Below, piece after piece: positions 1-10,700 of a DNA stretch of 63,985 bases. Origin of the DNA: Chitinophaga pinensis (GTDB lineage Bacteria; Bacteroidota; Bacteroidia; Chitinophagales; CAMDFR01); assembly GCA_945872405.1 (NCBI GenBank), contig CAMBZT010000008.1, positions 1 to 63,985 on the forward strand, written 5' to 3'. Both the position numbers and the translations under genes were made by a program. The notes under the pieces are model-generated. The model ran no database searches. It was given only the letters and a program-made list of their open reading frames with translations, and had not been told where the DNA came from. Position 1 is the stretch's first letter, and each line of letters starts with the position of its first letter.

Positions 1-1448
1 CTATCTGGGATAAAAGTCACTGAACCATCTGGATTCAAAATGGCACTTCCAGCACTTGGATTTAAATTATAAATAAATCCAAGTCTAATTCTATCTCCCA
101 AATCAGGATCTGAATCGTTGGCCAAGGGTGTAATTAGGATAGAACCGCCAACAGTATAAACCACAATATCAACAACACCTATTGGAGGATCGTTAAGTGG
201 AGAAATATTTATTATCACATACACTGTATCACATAATGTATCTCTATCATCACAAAGAACTATCATTATGGTATCACTTCCATTTATGTTTAGTTGTGGG
301 TGAATATATAGACAAGAATCTGTTAAAACATATACAGTATCGATTTCAATATTTATACCGTCAATATGGGTTATTGAGACATTATCGCCATCCAAATCAT
401 ACACATTAAGGCATAAAATTGAATCCTGATCTTCAACTAAATTTACAATTATGGTATCAATATCATTTCCATTTGGATCAGTAATGACTGGTGGATTCAA
501 ACAAGAGTCGATAAAAATAAAAACTCTTCCTATGTTGCATAAGTTTGGAATTCCGTCATCGCATGCCTCGTAATAAAACACATCTGTTCCAGAATAATTG
601 GCGAGAGGAAAATAAACTAATTGACTATCATTAAGAATGTATGCAGTTCCTATCAATGGTGGAGCCGTTAAGTTTCTTATAGAAACATAATCTCCATCTG
701 GATCAAAATCATTAGCACCAGCATTAATAATCACTGAATCATCATTTCTGCAAATTCTAAGTGTGTCGTGTAGTATCTGTGGATGTATACCATTACATGC
801 AAATGTTGCATGGACGAATATAAATAGTTGTGCAGTATCGCTACCACAAGCATTACTTACTTCATAAGTGATTGTATCGAAAGCTCCAAAAAGCGTACTA
901 TCTGAAGTATACAGAATTCTATTAGTGCCAACACCTGCAGTTCCATGAGAAGGACCACTAATGATTGATACTGTAAATGAACTTGTACCAATATCATTTG
1001 ATAACACATTAAAATATTGACCGCAATCTCTCGAAAAACCGGTAGCACCTATGTCATCTATAGCCATTGGCGAGATACAAGGTATTGGCTTTACAAGAAC
1101 AATTACATCAGCACTTGCACAACCACAACCAGCTGGTGTGTCACAAACAGTATATGAAAAAACATCAATTCCTAAATAACCAGGATTTGGTGTATAAATA
1201 ATACTATCGCCACTAATTATTGTCAATACACCGTTTGTTGGACTTGTCGCAATTGATATACTCGGTATATTCGGGCCAACTGAGTCATTTAATCCTATCT
1301 GCATCAAGATGGCGGTATTAAGAAAAGTAGAATCTGCGTCTGGATTTGCAAATGGACAAGTTTGGGCATTCAATCGATTATTACTAGCTAAGAATCCAAT
1401 CAGACAAACAGCCGCAAGAAGTAAATTTAATTTTAATTTATTTTTCAT
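1..1448 (-). CDS. Secreted cadherin-like Ig-repeat protein, C-terminus outside window
   Basis: An open frame starts at the ATG at 1448 and runs without a stop to base 1, so 482 codons are visible and the end is missing. It begins with a signal peptide (Lys-rich start, hydrophobic core, then LNAQ). At least five cadherin-like Ig modules follow, each with the usual pattern: an ND(F)DPDGD-type turn, a HGT-like strand, a TPNPGYLGIDVFSYTV-like strand and a Cys-Asp-containing final strand. The module order matches the tail of the giant protein at 4792-20508. It lies 51 bases after the OmpA-family gene on the same strand with no obvious terminator between them, so it probably belongs to the same operon. 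A T9SS sorting domain may lie beyond the window edge; that is inference. Its function is unknown beyond a likely surface or adhesive role. Confidence 0.85.
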   Translation of the reverse strand, partial: MKNKLKLNLLLAAVCLIGFLASNNRLNAQTCPFANPDADSTFLNTAILMQIGLNDSVGPNIPSISIATSPTNGVLTIISGDSIIYTPNPGYLGIDVFSYTVCDTPAGCGCASADVIVLVKPIPCISPMAIDDIGATGFSRDCGQYFNVLSNDIGTSSFTVSIISGPSHGTAGVGTNRILYTSDSTLFGAFDTITYEVSNACGSDTAQLFIFVHATFACNGIHPQILHDTLRICRNDDSVIINAGANDFDPDGDYVSIRNLTAPPLIGTAYILNDSQLVYFPLANYSGTDVFYYEACDDGIPNLCNIGRVFIFIDSCLNPPVITDPNGNDIDTIIVNLVEDQDSILCLNVYDLDGDNVSITHIDGINIEIDTVYVLTDSCLYIHPQLNINGSDTIMIVLCDDRDTLCDTVYVIINISPLNDPPIGVVDIVVYTVGGSILITPLANDSDPDLGDRIRLGFIYNLNPSAGSAILNPDGSVTFIPD

Positions 1449-1499
1449 ATTGTAATACTATGTATTTTTTTGATTTATTTCTAGAACTAGTTTTAAAAC

Positions 1500-3704
1500 C
1501 TAAAATTTCAATATTTTAAATTCGGTTCGTCTATTTAATTGATGTTCTAACTCCGTACAAGGCGAATTATTATCTGGCTCGCAAGCACATCCATTTATCA
1601 ATCTAGTTTCACCATAACCGGCTGCAACCATTCTATATGGAATAATACCTTGCCGTATAATATAATTTACTGCTGCCTCAGCACGTTTCGCAGACAACCA
1701 CATGTTGTATTTCGCACCAGATCTGCAGTCTGTATGTGAACTTAACTCAATTTCCATTGTTGGATTATCGTGCAAAATCTTCACAATTTTATCTAGTTCC
1801 TTAGCCGCATCGGGTCTGATATTATATTTATCAAGATCATAATAAATATCTGGTATTTTAATTCCTACTCCAATTCTCTCTTTGCGCAATTCAATGGTAA
1901 TATCAAATTTAGTAGGAACCTTCGTTCCTCTAGTGTTAAAAGTGGTAGAATTATTGAAGTATTCTTCACCCGATGAGTTGCCCAAGTCATTTGAAGCTAT
2001 AATCTTATATTCAGCATCTGCTTCTAACTCATAATTAGTTTTCCCATCAATATCTGTCACTCTTGGTGCTTCCTTTTTTGTTTTTAAATCAATCAACTTA
2101 ACATCAGAGGCTGGAATAGGTAATTTTGTTTTATAATCAATAACTAGTACATCTAAGGTAATGCCTCCTGACTTTTTTAATGGAATTTGAACATTTTGAG
2201 ACAGAGTCTTCATCTCAACTATAATTTCATTTGTTTTATAACCTAACTCTGAAGCTACTAGACGATACGATTTATTTGTCTCTGCCTCAAAACAAAAAGC
2301 ACCTAAAGCATTCGTCTCTGCCGTTTTTTTCAGAACTGTTCCCTCGTAAAGTTTTACAGTTGAATTAGCTAGTTTAGCCTTTGTATCAACATCTATTACC
2401 TCTCCACAGATCTTCAGTCCTTCTTTTGTAAAACTATAAATATCATCATCTCCAATTCCTCCCGATCTACTTGATGTAAAATAACCTTTCGAGCCTGATT
2501 CATTCTCTACGTATGAAAAGTCATCTTTTTGAGAATTTAAAGGTGCACCTACATTTGCAATTCCCTCCCATTTATCATCTACTTTTTTTATTGAATAAAT
2601 GTCTAATCCGCCCAAACCAAAATGTCCATTTGATGAAAAGTAAAGAATGCCATCATCAGCAATAAAAGGAAACATCTCGTCGCGTGCCGTGTTCATGTCT
2701 TTCATGTTTTGAGGCTTACCCCAAATCGCTCCTTCTTTTTTGCACAAATAAATATCCGAACCTCCCATTCCACCTGGCATATCGCTTGCAAAAAACAACT
2801 CTTGTCCGTCTCTACTAATGGAAGGATGGACGCAAGAGTATTGATCACTATTATATGGGAAATCATCTACAATTTTATCACCCCAACTATTAGTAGCAGT
2901 ATTATACACTAATCGAAATATTTTTAACTTCACCGTTTTGTCTGCACTTTTTATTGGCTTTTTTCCGTAATTACTTCTTGTTACATACATGTCGTTTAAT
3001 GTTCTATCTATGGCCACAGGCCCTTCATGAAAACGTCCATTCATATTTCCTCCCTTAAATACAATAGATTTTGAGCAATTATCTGCGCTGTCTACTTTTG
3101 ATGAGTATATCTGTAGAAAAGACGATTTAGTCCATACATCAGTCCTTCTAACAATGATATTATTCTGTCTATTTGATGCGAATATCAGCTGATCATTGTA
3201 TATACATGGACCAAAATCAGATACAGTAGTATTTAAAGCCAAACACTGAATAGAATAGGCTGGATTATCTTTCTCTAACAGACCAATAATCGATAAACCC
3301 CTTAAAATTTCCTTTGACCTTTCATCTTTAGCATCAGATAGATCCGCATATTCAGTGTAGTATTGCTTTGATTCTTCATATTTACCGTTATTTCTCAAAG
3401 CCTGAGCATAGTAGAATTTATTGATTGGATCAGCGCCAGGAGTATTTGCTAATTGACCATACCAAACCTCTGATAAGTCTGAACGATTAATAAACCTATA
3501 GCAATCTGCTAATTTCTGTTTTGCTGCAGTATTTGAAGCATCTTTCTTAACTAGAAGACCATATATTTCTGCTGCTGAGGAAAAGTTAAAAAGATTATAC
3601 AACTTATCTGCTCTAGGGCTAACCTTTGCTATTCCTTGAGACTTGGCTTGAGATAGAACAATTAAACACGTAAATAATGTTAGAAGTAGTTTATTGAGTT
3701 TCAT
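1500..3704 (-). CDS. TPR / PD40 propeller / OmpA-C outer-membrane protein (PorE-like architecture)
   Basis: This 734-residue protein has a signal peptide (cleavage near AKS-QG) and a TPR-like helical region at about 30-140. A PD40/WD40-like propeller follows at about 165-440, with repeated FASD/YFSS...GG-DIY blades. Next come a carboxypeptidase-regulatory-like domain at about 440-520, a second such fold to about 605, and an OmpA_C domain at about 620-734. The OmpA_C domain keeps the SHTDCR and NRRTEF motifs, whose Asp and Arg bind peptidoglycan in this family. The same domain order is known from PorE of Porphyromonas gingivalis, a T9SS component bound to peptidoglycan. The gene starts 37 bases after the PorP/SprF-family gene and probably shares its transcript. 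The inferred role is to anchor the PorP-like partner and the giant cargo to the cell wall. It could be a cargo-specific paralogue rather than the core PorE. Confidence 0.9.
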   Translation of the reverse strand: MKLNKLLLTLFTCLIVLSQAKSQGIAKVSPRADKLYNLFNFSSAAEIYGLLVKKDASNTAAKQKLADCYRFINRSDLSEVWYGQLANTPGADPINKFYYAQALRNNGKYEESKQYYTEYADLSDAKDERSKEILRGLSIIGLLEKDNPAYSIQCLALNTTVSDFGPCIYNDQLIFASNRQNNIIVRRTDVWTKSSFLQIYSSKVDSADNCSKSIVFKGGNMNGRFHEGPVAIDRTLNDMYVTRSNYGKKPIKSADKTVKLKIFRLVYNTATNSWGDKIVDDFPYNSDQYSCVHPSISRDGQELFFASDMPGGMGGSDIYLCKKEGAIWGKPQNMKDMNTARDEMFPFIADDGILYFSSNGHFGLGGLDIYSIKKVDDKWEGIANVGAPLNSQKDDFSYVENESGSKGYFTSSRSGGIGDDDIYSFTKEGLKICGEVIDVDTKAKLANSTVKLYEGTVLKKTAETNALGAFCFEAETNKSYRLVASELGYKTNEIIVEMKTLSQNVQIPLKKSGGITLDVLVIDYKTKLPIPASDVKLIDLKTKKEAPRVTDIDGKTNYELEADAEYKIIASNDLGNSSGEEYFNNSTTFNTRGTKVPTKFDITIELRKERIGVGIKIPDIYYDLDKYNIRPDAAKELDKIVKILHDNPTMEIELSSHTDCRSGAKYNMWLSAKRAEAAVNYIIRQGIIPYRMVAAGYGETRLINGCACEPDNNSPCTELEHQLNRRTEFKILKF

Positions 3705-3741
3705 AATTTTGATATTTTATAAGTCAAGGGTGTGGATGAAG

Positions 3742-4719
3742 TTAGAAGTATGTTACATAACGTGGCGTAACAAATCTCGTTTTATCATAACCAAATTCAT
3801 AACCTAACATGACTTCGTGAGTGCCTCTTTGGTATCCTTTAGAAACATCAAATTCATAATCGTAGGCGTATCCAATTCTGAATTGAGGTGTTACTTTAAA
3901 TTCTGTTAAACCAACTATTCTATTACCTCGAGAAACAACTTTGTTTGTGCTATTTCTACCTACACCAAACCTGTAGCTTGCACCTATCCAAAATCTATTT
4001 ACAAACAAGAAGCTAGCTGTCAAATCCGTTGAGATTGGTGCCCCTTTTACAACTTTTATGAGAGTGGAAGGCTTGAATTTAACTCTCGCTTCTTCCTTTC
4101 CTATGACCACCCCAGCTGTTATAAGATAATGGTTATATAATCTTGCAACAGTTACTCTGTCTGCCGCATTACTCCAGCCTTCACCTAAACTCATATTTAA
4201 AATGTGAGGAGCAGAAGCCCCTATATAAAATTTCTTATTATATAGATAAACTCCAAAACCTACATTGGGTAGAAATAGACTTCTATTATTTGCAAAAGAA
4301 ATATCTGATGTGTTTAGATTTGCATCAGTTAAATTATTTTTATAATACTGGCCTCCTGCTTGAATTCCAAAAGACAACTTTAAGCCCTTTTTAAATCTTA
4401 ATTTATAGGCGTAGTCAAGATAAAACGAATAGGTTTGATCTAGGCCCAATTTATCAAAAGAGAAAACACCACCTAATGCATATTGGTCTCTTCGTAAAGG
4501 TGAGTGAATAGCAACTGAACCAGATCGAGGAGCGCCTTCTATTCCCACCCATTGGTGCCTATATAACGCAGTTGTGCTAATAACGTCCTGACTTCCTGCA
4601 TAAGCTGGATTAATATAAAGTCCATTGAACATATACATGCTGTACTGAGCATCTTGTTGAGCTATAAGATGAGAATAGCCAAGTATAAATGCTATTGTTA
4701 TTGTTAGGATTTTTTTCAT
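3742..4719 (-). CDS. PorP/SprF family type IX secretion system outer-membrane protein
   Basis: This 325-residue protein has a signal peptide ending near LIA-QQ and then the family hallmark QYSMYMFNGLYINPAYAGS. The remainder consists of beta-barrel strands ending in an aromatic residue (YVTYF). In Flavobacterium johnsoniae, SprF is needed for secretion of the adhesin SprB, which carries a type B sorting domain, and sprF-like genes commonly sit directly after such cargo genes. Here the gene follows the giant type B cargo gene by 72 bases and precedes a PorE-like OmpA gene. It is therefore most likely the cargo-specific partner rather than the housekeeping PorP. That assignment is from context; the family call itself is secure. 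Confidence 0.93.
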   Translation of the reverse strand: MKKILTITIAFILGYSHLIAQQDAQYSMYMFNGLYINPAYAGSQDVISTTALYRHQWVGIEGAPRSGSVAIHSPLRRDQYALGGVFSFDKLGLDQTYSFYLDYAYKLRFKKGLKLSFGIQAGGQYYKNNLTDANLNTSDISFANNRSLFLPNVGFGVYLYNKKFYIGASAPHILNMSLGEGWSNAADRVTVARLYNHYLITAGVVIGKEEARVKFKPSTLIKVVKGAPISTDLTASFLFVNRFWIGASYRFGVGRNSTNKVVSRGNRIVGLTEFKVTPQFRIGYAYDYEFDVSKGYQRGTHEVMLGYEFGYDKTRFVTPRYVTYF

Positions 4720-4754
4720 TGTATAACCTTTTAGTTTTAAAGTAGTATTTTTTA

Positions 4755-4780
4755 TAGGCGATACCTTATAGCATCGCCTA
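4755..4780 (-). promoter_or_regulatory. Perfect hairpin between giant cargo gene and PorP gene
   Basis: An 8-bp perfect stem, TAGGCGAT with ATCGCCTA, encloses a 10-base loop. It starts 12 bases after the stop codon of the giant gene and ends 36 bases before the PorP start. On the transcribed minus strand an A-rich stretch follows rather than a U-run, so it is not a classical intrinsic terminator. It could protect an mRNA end or mark a processing site that sets the ratio of PorP/OmpA message to the 15.7-kb cargo message. That role is inference. Confidence 0.45.
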
Positions 4781-4791
4781 CTTTATAGTTT

Positions 4792-7700
4792 TTAATTGCC
4801 TCTGTGAACCGCTACAAATTTTGCAAATGGCTTGCTTCCATCTTTCAAGTCAAGAATGAAGTAATAAGTACCATCAGGCACAGGAACACCTTTATCATTA
4901 TTACCATCCCACTTCTTAACATTATATGGAACTTTTGTATCCCAAACTACATCACCCCATCTATTGAATACATAAAGAGTTGCATCAGGATAGTTCAATA
5001 ATCCTGGGATATCAAATTCATCATTCACACCATCTCCATTTGGAGAGAAGCCGTTTGGAATATAAAGAGAATCATCCTGAACGAACAGATAAACCCAAGC
5101 AGTATCGCAATACGTGGTTGAATCATAGGTCACACAAAGAATGTATCGGAATGAGTCTCTACCAACGAAAGCATTTTCAGGATCATAGGTCACCGTTCCA
5201 TCAGGATTCAATGTTGCTGTACCATGAACAGGATCAGTAACAATTGTTATGATCGTATCAACCCCGCCTTGCGGAATGGTATCATTTCCTAATATATTTA
5301 TGATATAAGGTTCATCAATCGCAACATTCTCATAGTCATCAACAGCGTCTATGATAATGACACGAGTCGCTAATACATGGATAACAATGTATACAGTATC
5401 ACATTTTACTGGAACTCCATCATCACAAAGAATAATTATTCCAGTGTAAGTACCTGGAGATGTTGGAACATAGGTAAAGCATGAATCGCCTGAGAAATAC
5501 ATAGTATCTCCTTGAGGTGAAATAAGAATAGATCCAGTAACTCTGTTGCCATCAATATCATAAATATGTAAACAAGTATCTAAGGTTGCAGTATCATAGA
5601 TAACATAAACGATTGTATCTACAAATAATCCATTAGTATCAACAACACCAGGTGTATGATTGAGACAGCTATCAACTTGGATATATAGAACTCCGAACGA
5701 ATCAACCAAATTAGGAAGTCCGTCATCTGATAGGGTGTAAAACAATGTATCTACCCCAGCATAACCAGTGTTTGGACAATAAGTTACTGTACTATCATCT
5801 AATTGAACAGTCGTTCCATGAATTCCTCCTGAAAGTGACACCAAACGTATACTTTGACCCGCATCCAAATCGAAATCGTTGGAAAGTAAATTAATTGTGG
5901 CGCAACTATCCATGCATAATGTTAAGAAATCTGGTCCTGCCTGTGGTGGATTCACATTACAAGGGTAAATTGGTAAGTAGATGATCATAATTCCAGTGTC
6001 AGTACCGCAAGGCGACGTAATTACATAAATAATTCGATCTGTTCCACCAATACCTGTGCCATTTGGTTCATATAACACCTGATTTGAAGAGGTAATACTT
6101 CCATGACCAAATAATCCATCTCTAATGATGGTTACAGTTACTGTGGTTGTAAATGTGTCGTTTGCCAAGATATCAAAAGTGTCATAACAATCTATACCGT
6201 AGCCACGTGCATTAAACGTATCTGCCATTGCAACCGGTATGCTACAAGAATCACACAAAATATCAATAACAACTAAGGCAGTATCAAATCCACAAATTGT
6301 CTTTATACTATATGTAAATGCATCCGTACCACAATATAAAGGATCTGGTATATACATGATACTGTCTCCAGCAAAAGTGACAACATTGCCATGTAATGGG
6401 GCTGTAGTCACACCAAAACTCAATAATGGATTACCATACAATAAATCATTGGCAATCACATCAATTGTTACTGAGTCTCCTTGCAAGACACCTGCAAAAT
6501 TAGCTTTTGCATGAGGAGGAAGACAAAGAATTGTAGTGATGTAAACAGTAGCAGTATCTGTATTTCCCAAGGTATCACAAAGTACATATCGGAAAGTATC
6601 CAGTCCAATATAACCCGGATCGGGAGTATAACAGATAAGAGTGTCTGTAATTGTTACGCTGCCATGACTTGGATAAATTGAGATTCCACAGATTCGTATT
6701 GTGGTTGATCCTGAATCATTCACACGGACATCATAACAAATGGTTGTATTCAAACCTGTAAATAGGGTATCAGGGTTTGCTTCTAGTCCTGTAAGTATAG
6801 TTATATAGACTCTTGCTGTATCGCAAAGTACTGGTCTACCATTATCACAGATTACATATGTAAATGTATCTTGTCCTTGATATCCAGTATTTGGTGTATA
6901 AATCACATTTCCAAATGGATCAACTGAAGTTGTACCATGTAATGGCGGAACAATAATATTTGGAGTACTCAAGCTATCTCCATCTGGATCACTATCATTG
7001 AACCTTACATCAATCAATATTGGAGTGTTAGTGGTCGTGGTTCTGTAATCATCAATCGCAACCGGAGGTCTATTTCTTATTGTATCTATACTATTGATTG
7101 TAATAATAATGTATGATGAACTACACAGTGGTCGAGGTAAATAAACCGCGCCACTATCACAAATAGTATATGGTATGGAATCAATATAAATACCTGGTGC
7201 TAATCCTGTATTTGCTGTGAAAGTTACTGTACCATCTGCATTTCTGACCCATGTACCATTTGGTGTTACACCAGATAGAGCCAAACTCAAATACAAACTA
7301 TCGCCATCCATATCAAAATCATTACCGCGTGGGTTAACTAATACTGAATTACCTGGAGTGGTTGAGTTTCTATCAATGTTCGCTAATGGAGCATTATTCA
7401 ATGTATCTCCTATCGTATCTCTAACCACAATATATACCCATGCTGTATCGCAAAGTACGTGTACCAAATAAATTGATGAATCACATACCACATATTGGAA
7501 TGAATCAACTCCAATAAAGCCAGGATTTGGTGTGTAAATGCCAGTGCCCGCTCCTGTTGGGGTCCATGTACCATTCAATGGGGTAGTTGAATAGCTGTAA
7601 GTCATTGGATCACCATTTGGATCACTTGTACTGCTCACAATATTAACTGCTATTGGATTATCTACTGAAGTAGTAACATATATATTATCGCCTACAGGTG

Positions 7701-10700
7701 GTTCATTTGATGGGTCGACTGTGATGTAGATATAACTTGTATCACATAATACTGGACTACCATTATCACATGTGATGATACAAACTGTATCGCTACCATA
7801 ATAATCAAGCGTTGGTACATAAGTAACACAAACTTGATTTCCTAAATCATCATTTGAAAGTATCACAGAACCATGCATCACACCACATAAAATGCTGAGA
7901 TGGATATCACCTGTATCAGGATCCGTAACTGGATAACAAATGGTAAAGGTAGAATCTTCTGGGATGACAACTGTGTCATTTGGTACTTGTGGTGGAGTAT
8001 TTAATGAACAAATTATGATTCTAATCACTCCCGTATCTTTTGATAATGGACAGTTAGCATCTGTATTTGTATAAATGATTGAATCTATACCATTGTAGTC
8101 TCTAGCTGGCAAATAATCTATCGTACCATCACCACGATTGGTTGCTGTTCCATGATAAGGTCCACCAATAATAGTAACGACCATATCATTAGCTTCTAAA
8201 TCGCTATCATTTGTGATAACGCTAAAGCCAGTTGTCAAAGAATCTTCACAAGTTGAAAGAGTATCGTCAATTGCTATAGGTCTTTGATTCACATGAATGA
8301 AAACCGTATCTCTAATGATACAATTATATGGCGAGTTAATTGCAGTTGCGTAGTAGCCATGGTTGATCAAAGTTGGGAAAACAGTTATTGGATTGATATC
8401 ATTTCTAATAAATGCACCGCCTACATTATACCATATAATATTGAATACATCAAAACTTGGATTTGGGGTCAAAAGCACAGAACCACCAGGACATACAGTA
8501 TCAACAGCTGCAAGCAAATCTAATGAAGGAGTTGGATTCACTGTGATGCTAACTGTACTAGTTGTAACGCAACCTCCACTTCCCGAGGCAGTATATGTTA
8601 CAACATGAACTCCTACCCCTGCAATTAAAGGATTAAATATATTTCCTACCATTCCTACACCACTAAATGTTCCTCCCGCAGGAGAACCTGTTAATGAAGA
8701 AGGCGAACCATTAATACATATGGCTGTTGGCGCGCCAGAGATACTAGAACTTACAATATTGAATACATTGAAAGTAATAGTAGTATCCGAAGAACATCCG
8801 AAAGAATTCGTATATCGATAGTTAATGATTCTTGTTCCTGCTCCAGAAATTGATGGATAGAACACATTTGCAATCACACCAATTCCGGAAAATATACCAC
8901 CAGAAGGAATTGCTGTTAAAGAATATGGAGGATCTGTTGTACAATGCACGGTATCTGTACTTATTATGTTTGCTTTTGTGATTGCATTAACGCTCAATGA
9001 GTCTATAATACTCGTTTGACAACCTCCAGCATCCGTCACAATTACTGTATAGGCATAAGTGCCTGCAAGATTTGGATTTACCGTTGCAATTTGACTTGTA
9101 GAATCTATTAAATCTGAACCATTCCACATGAAACTAAATGGAGCTCTACCACCTGTAACCATTGCGGTTAAGGTTGTGCTCCCTCCCGAACCTTCACACC
9201 ATGACACACCTGTTGGAATAATATTCACACTTAATGTAGGAGGAGTAATAGTAATCAATACGTAATCTGTCTCACTACAACCTTTTGAATCCGTCACATT
9301 TAGAGTATAGGTAGTTGTTGACCCAATATTCCCAACATAAGGATTCGCAATGGTTACACTTGGTCTAATTCCTGTAATAGGGGTCCAATTATACGTATAA
9401 GGTCCTACTCCACCAGAAGCAGTAGGAGAGCCACCTAGTCTTACACTATCCGCGCTGCAAGAAGTTAAGGCTTGATCAGCTCCAGCGTCCGCTCTAGGCA
9501 ATAGATTTACAACAACAGAAACGGAACTTGAAGAAGAACAACCGAAAAGATCTGAGACTGTTAAAGTATAAATAGTTGAAGTAATCGGCGAAGCTATTGG
9601 ATTTGCTGTTGCCACAGAAGAAAGACCTGTGCCCGGAGACCAAGTGTATGTAAAAGGACCAGAGCCGTCTGTAACGGTTGGACTGCCCCCTAAGGTTACA
9701 GAACTTCCAGCACAAATAGTATCACTGCTATTCATACTTATTGTAATAGTTGGTCTAACAGTAACTAAGGTAGAATCAGAGGTCTGGCAACCATTTGCAT
9801 CTGTTACGACAACAGTATATGCATAAACTCCAGCAGTGTCTGGGTTTACACTAGTTACCTGCGTGTTAGGCGGGGAAACTCTATATCCAAACCATTGATA
9901 CGTAAATGGGGCTGCGCCACCTGTAATATTTGCAACCAAACCAACACTGTCATTTGTTCCTGCACACCATGATCTACTTCCACCCGCACTTATAACCACG
10001 CTTAACGTAGATGGCACAATAAATGCCACTACATTATCGCTAGAAGTACAACCGTTCGAATCTGTTACAAGAAGATTATAAACTGTAGTGGATCCAATAT
10101 TTCCAGCATAAGGATTTGCGACAACCTCACTTGGTCTAAGACCAGTAATAGGAGACCAATCATATATATATGGTGCTGTTCCACCTGAAGCGGTTGGGAA
10201 GCCCCCTAATCTCATACTATCTGCTGAACAAGAAACCATTGTGACATCCGAACCTGCATCAGCAATCGGACGTGGGTTAATAGTAATAATGGCTGCTCCA
10301 CTCATCTGTGCTGAGCAACCGTTTACAGTAGTTCCAATAACCGTGTAAGTTCCTGCAGCTAAATGAGTGCCAAAAGAAATCGAGGCACCAGTTCCTGCTA
10401 TGGGAGATCCTATAAAGCTTCCGCCATTAAATACCAATTGATAATCGACGCCTAATTGGCTACTGTCTAATGATATTTGTAAACCAGTACCACCTGCACA
10501 ATATGAACCACTTCCAAGCACACTATAAAAAGTATCTGGTTTTGGATAAACTGTGATGTTAATATTTGCAGAGGCTAAACAACCTTTTGAGTCAGTAAGG
10601 TTTAAGGTATAAGAATAGCTTCCTGTAATTTGTGGATTTGCTGTAGCCGATGCAGCAGTGGTAGGACTAATTGAGCTACCCGTCCATGAATAAGAATATG

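Noticed and set aside
857-1048. Short 63-codon minus-strand frame near the left edge
   Set aside because: It is out of frame with the long signal-peptide-bearing frame that runs from 1448 to the window edge, which has clear domain repeats.
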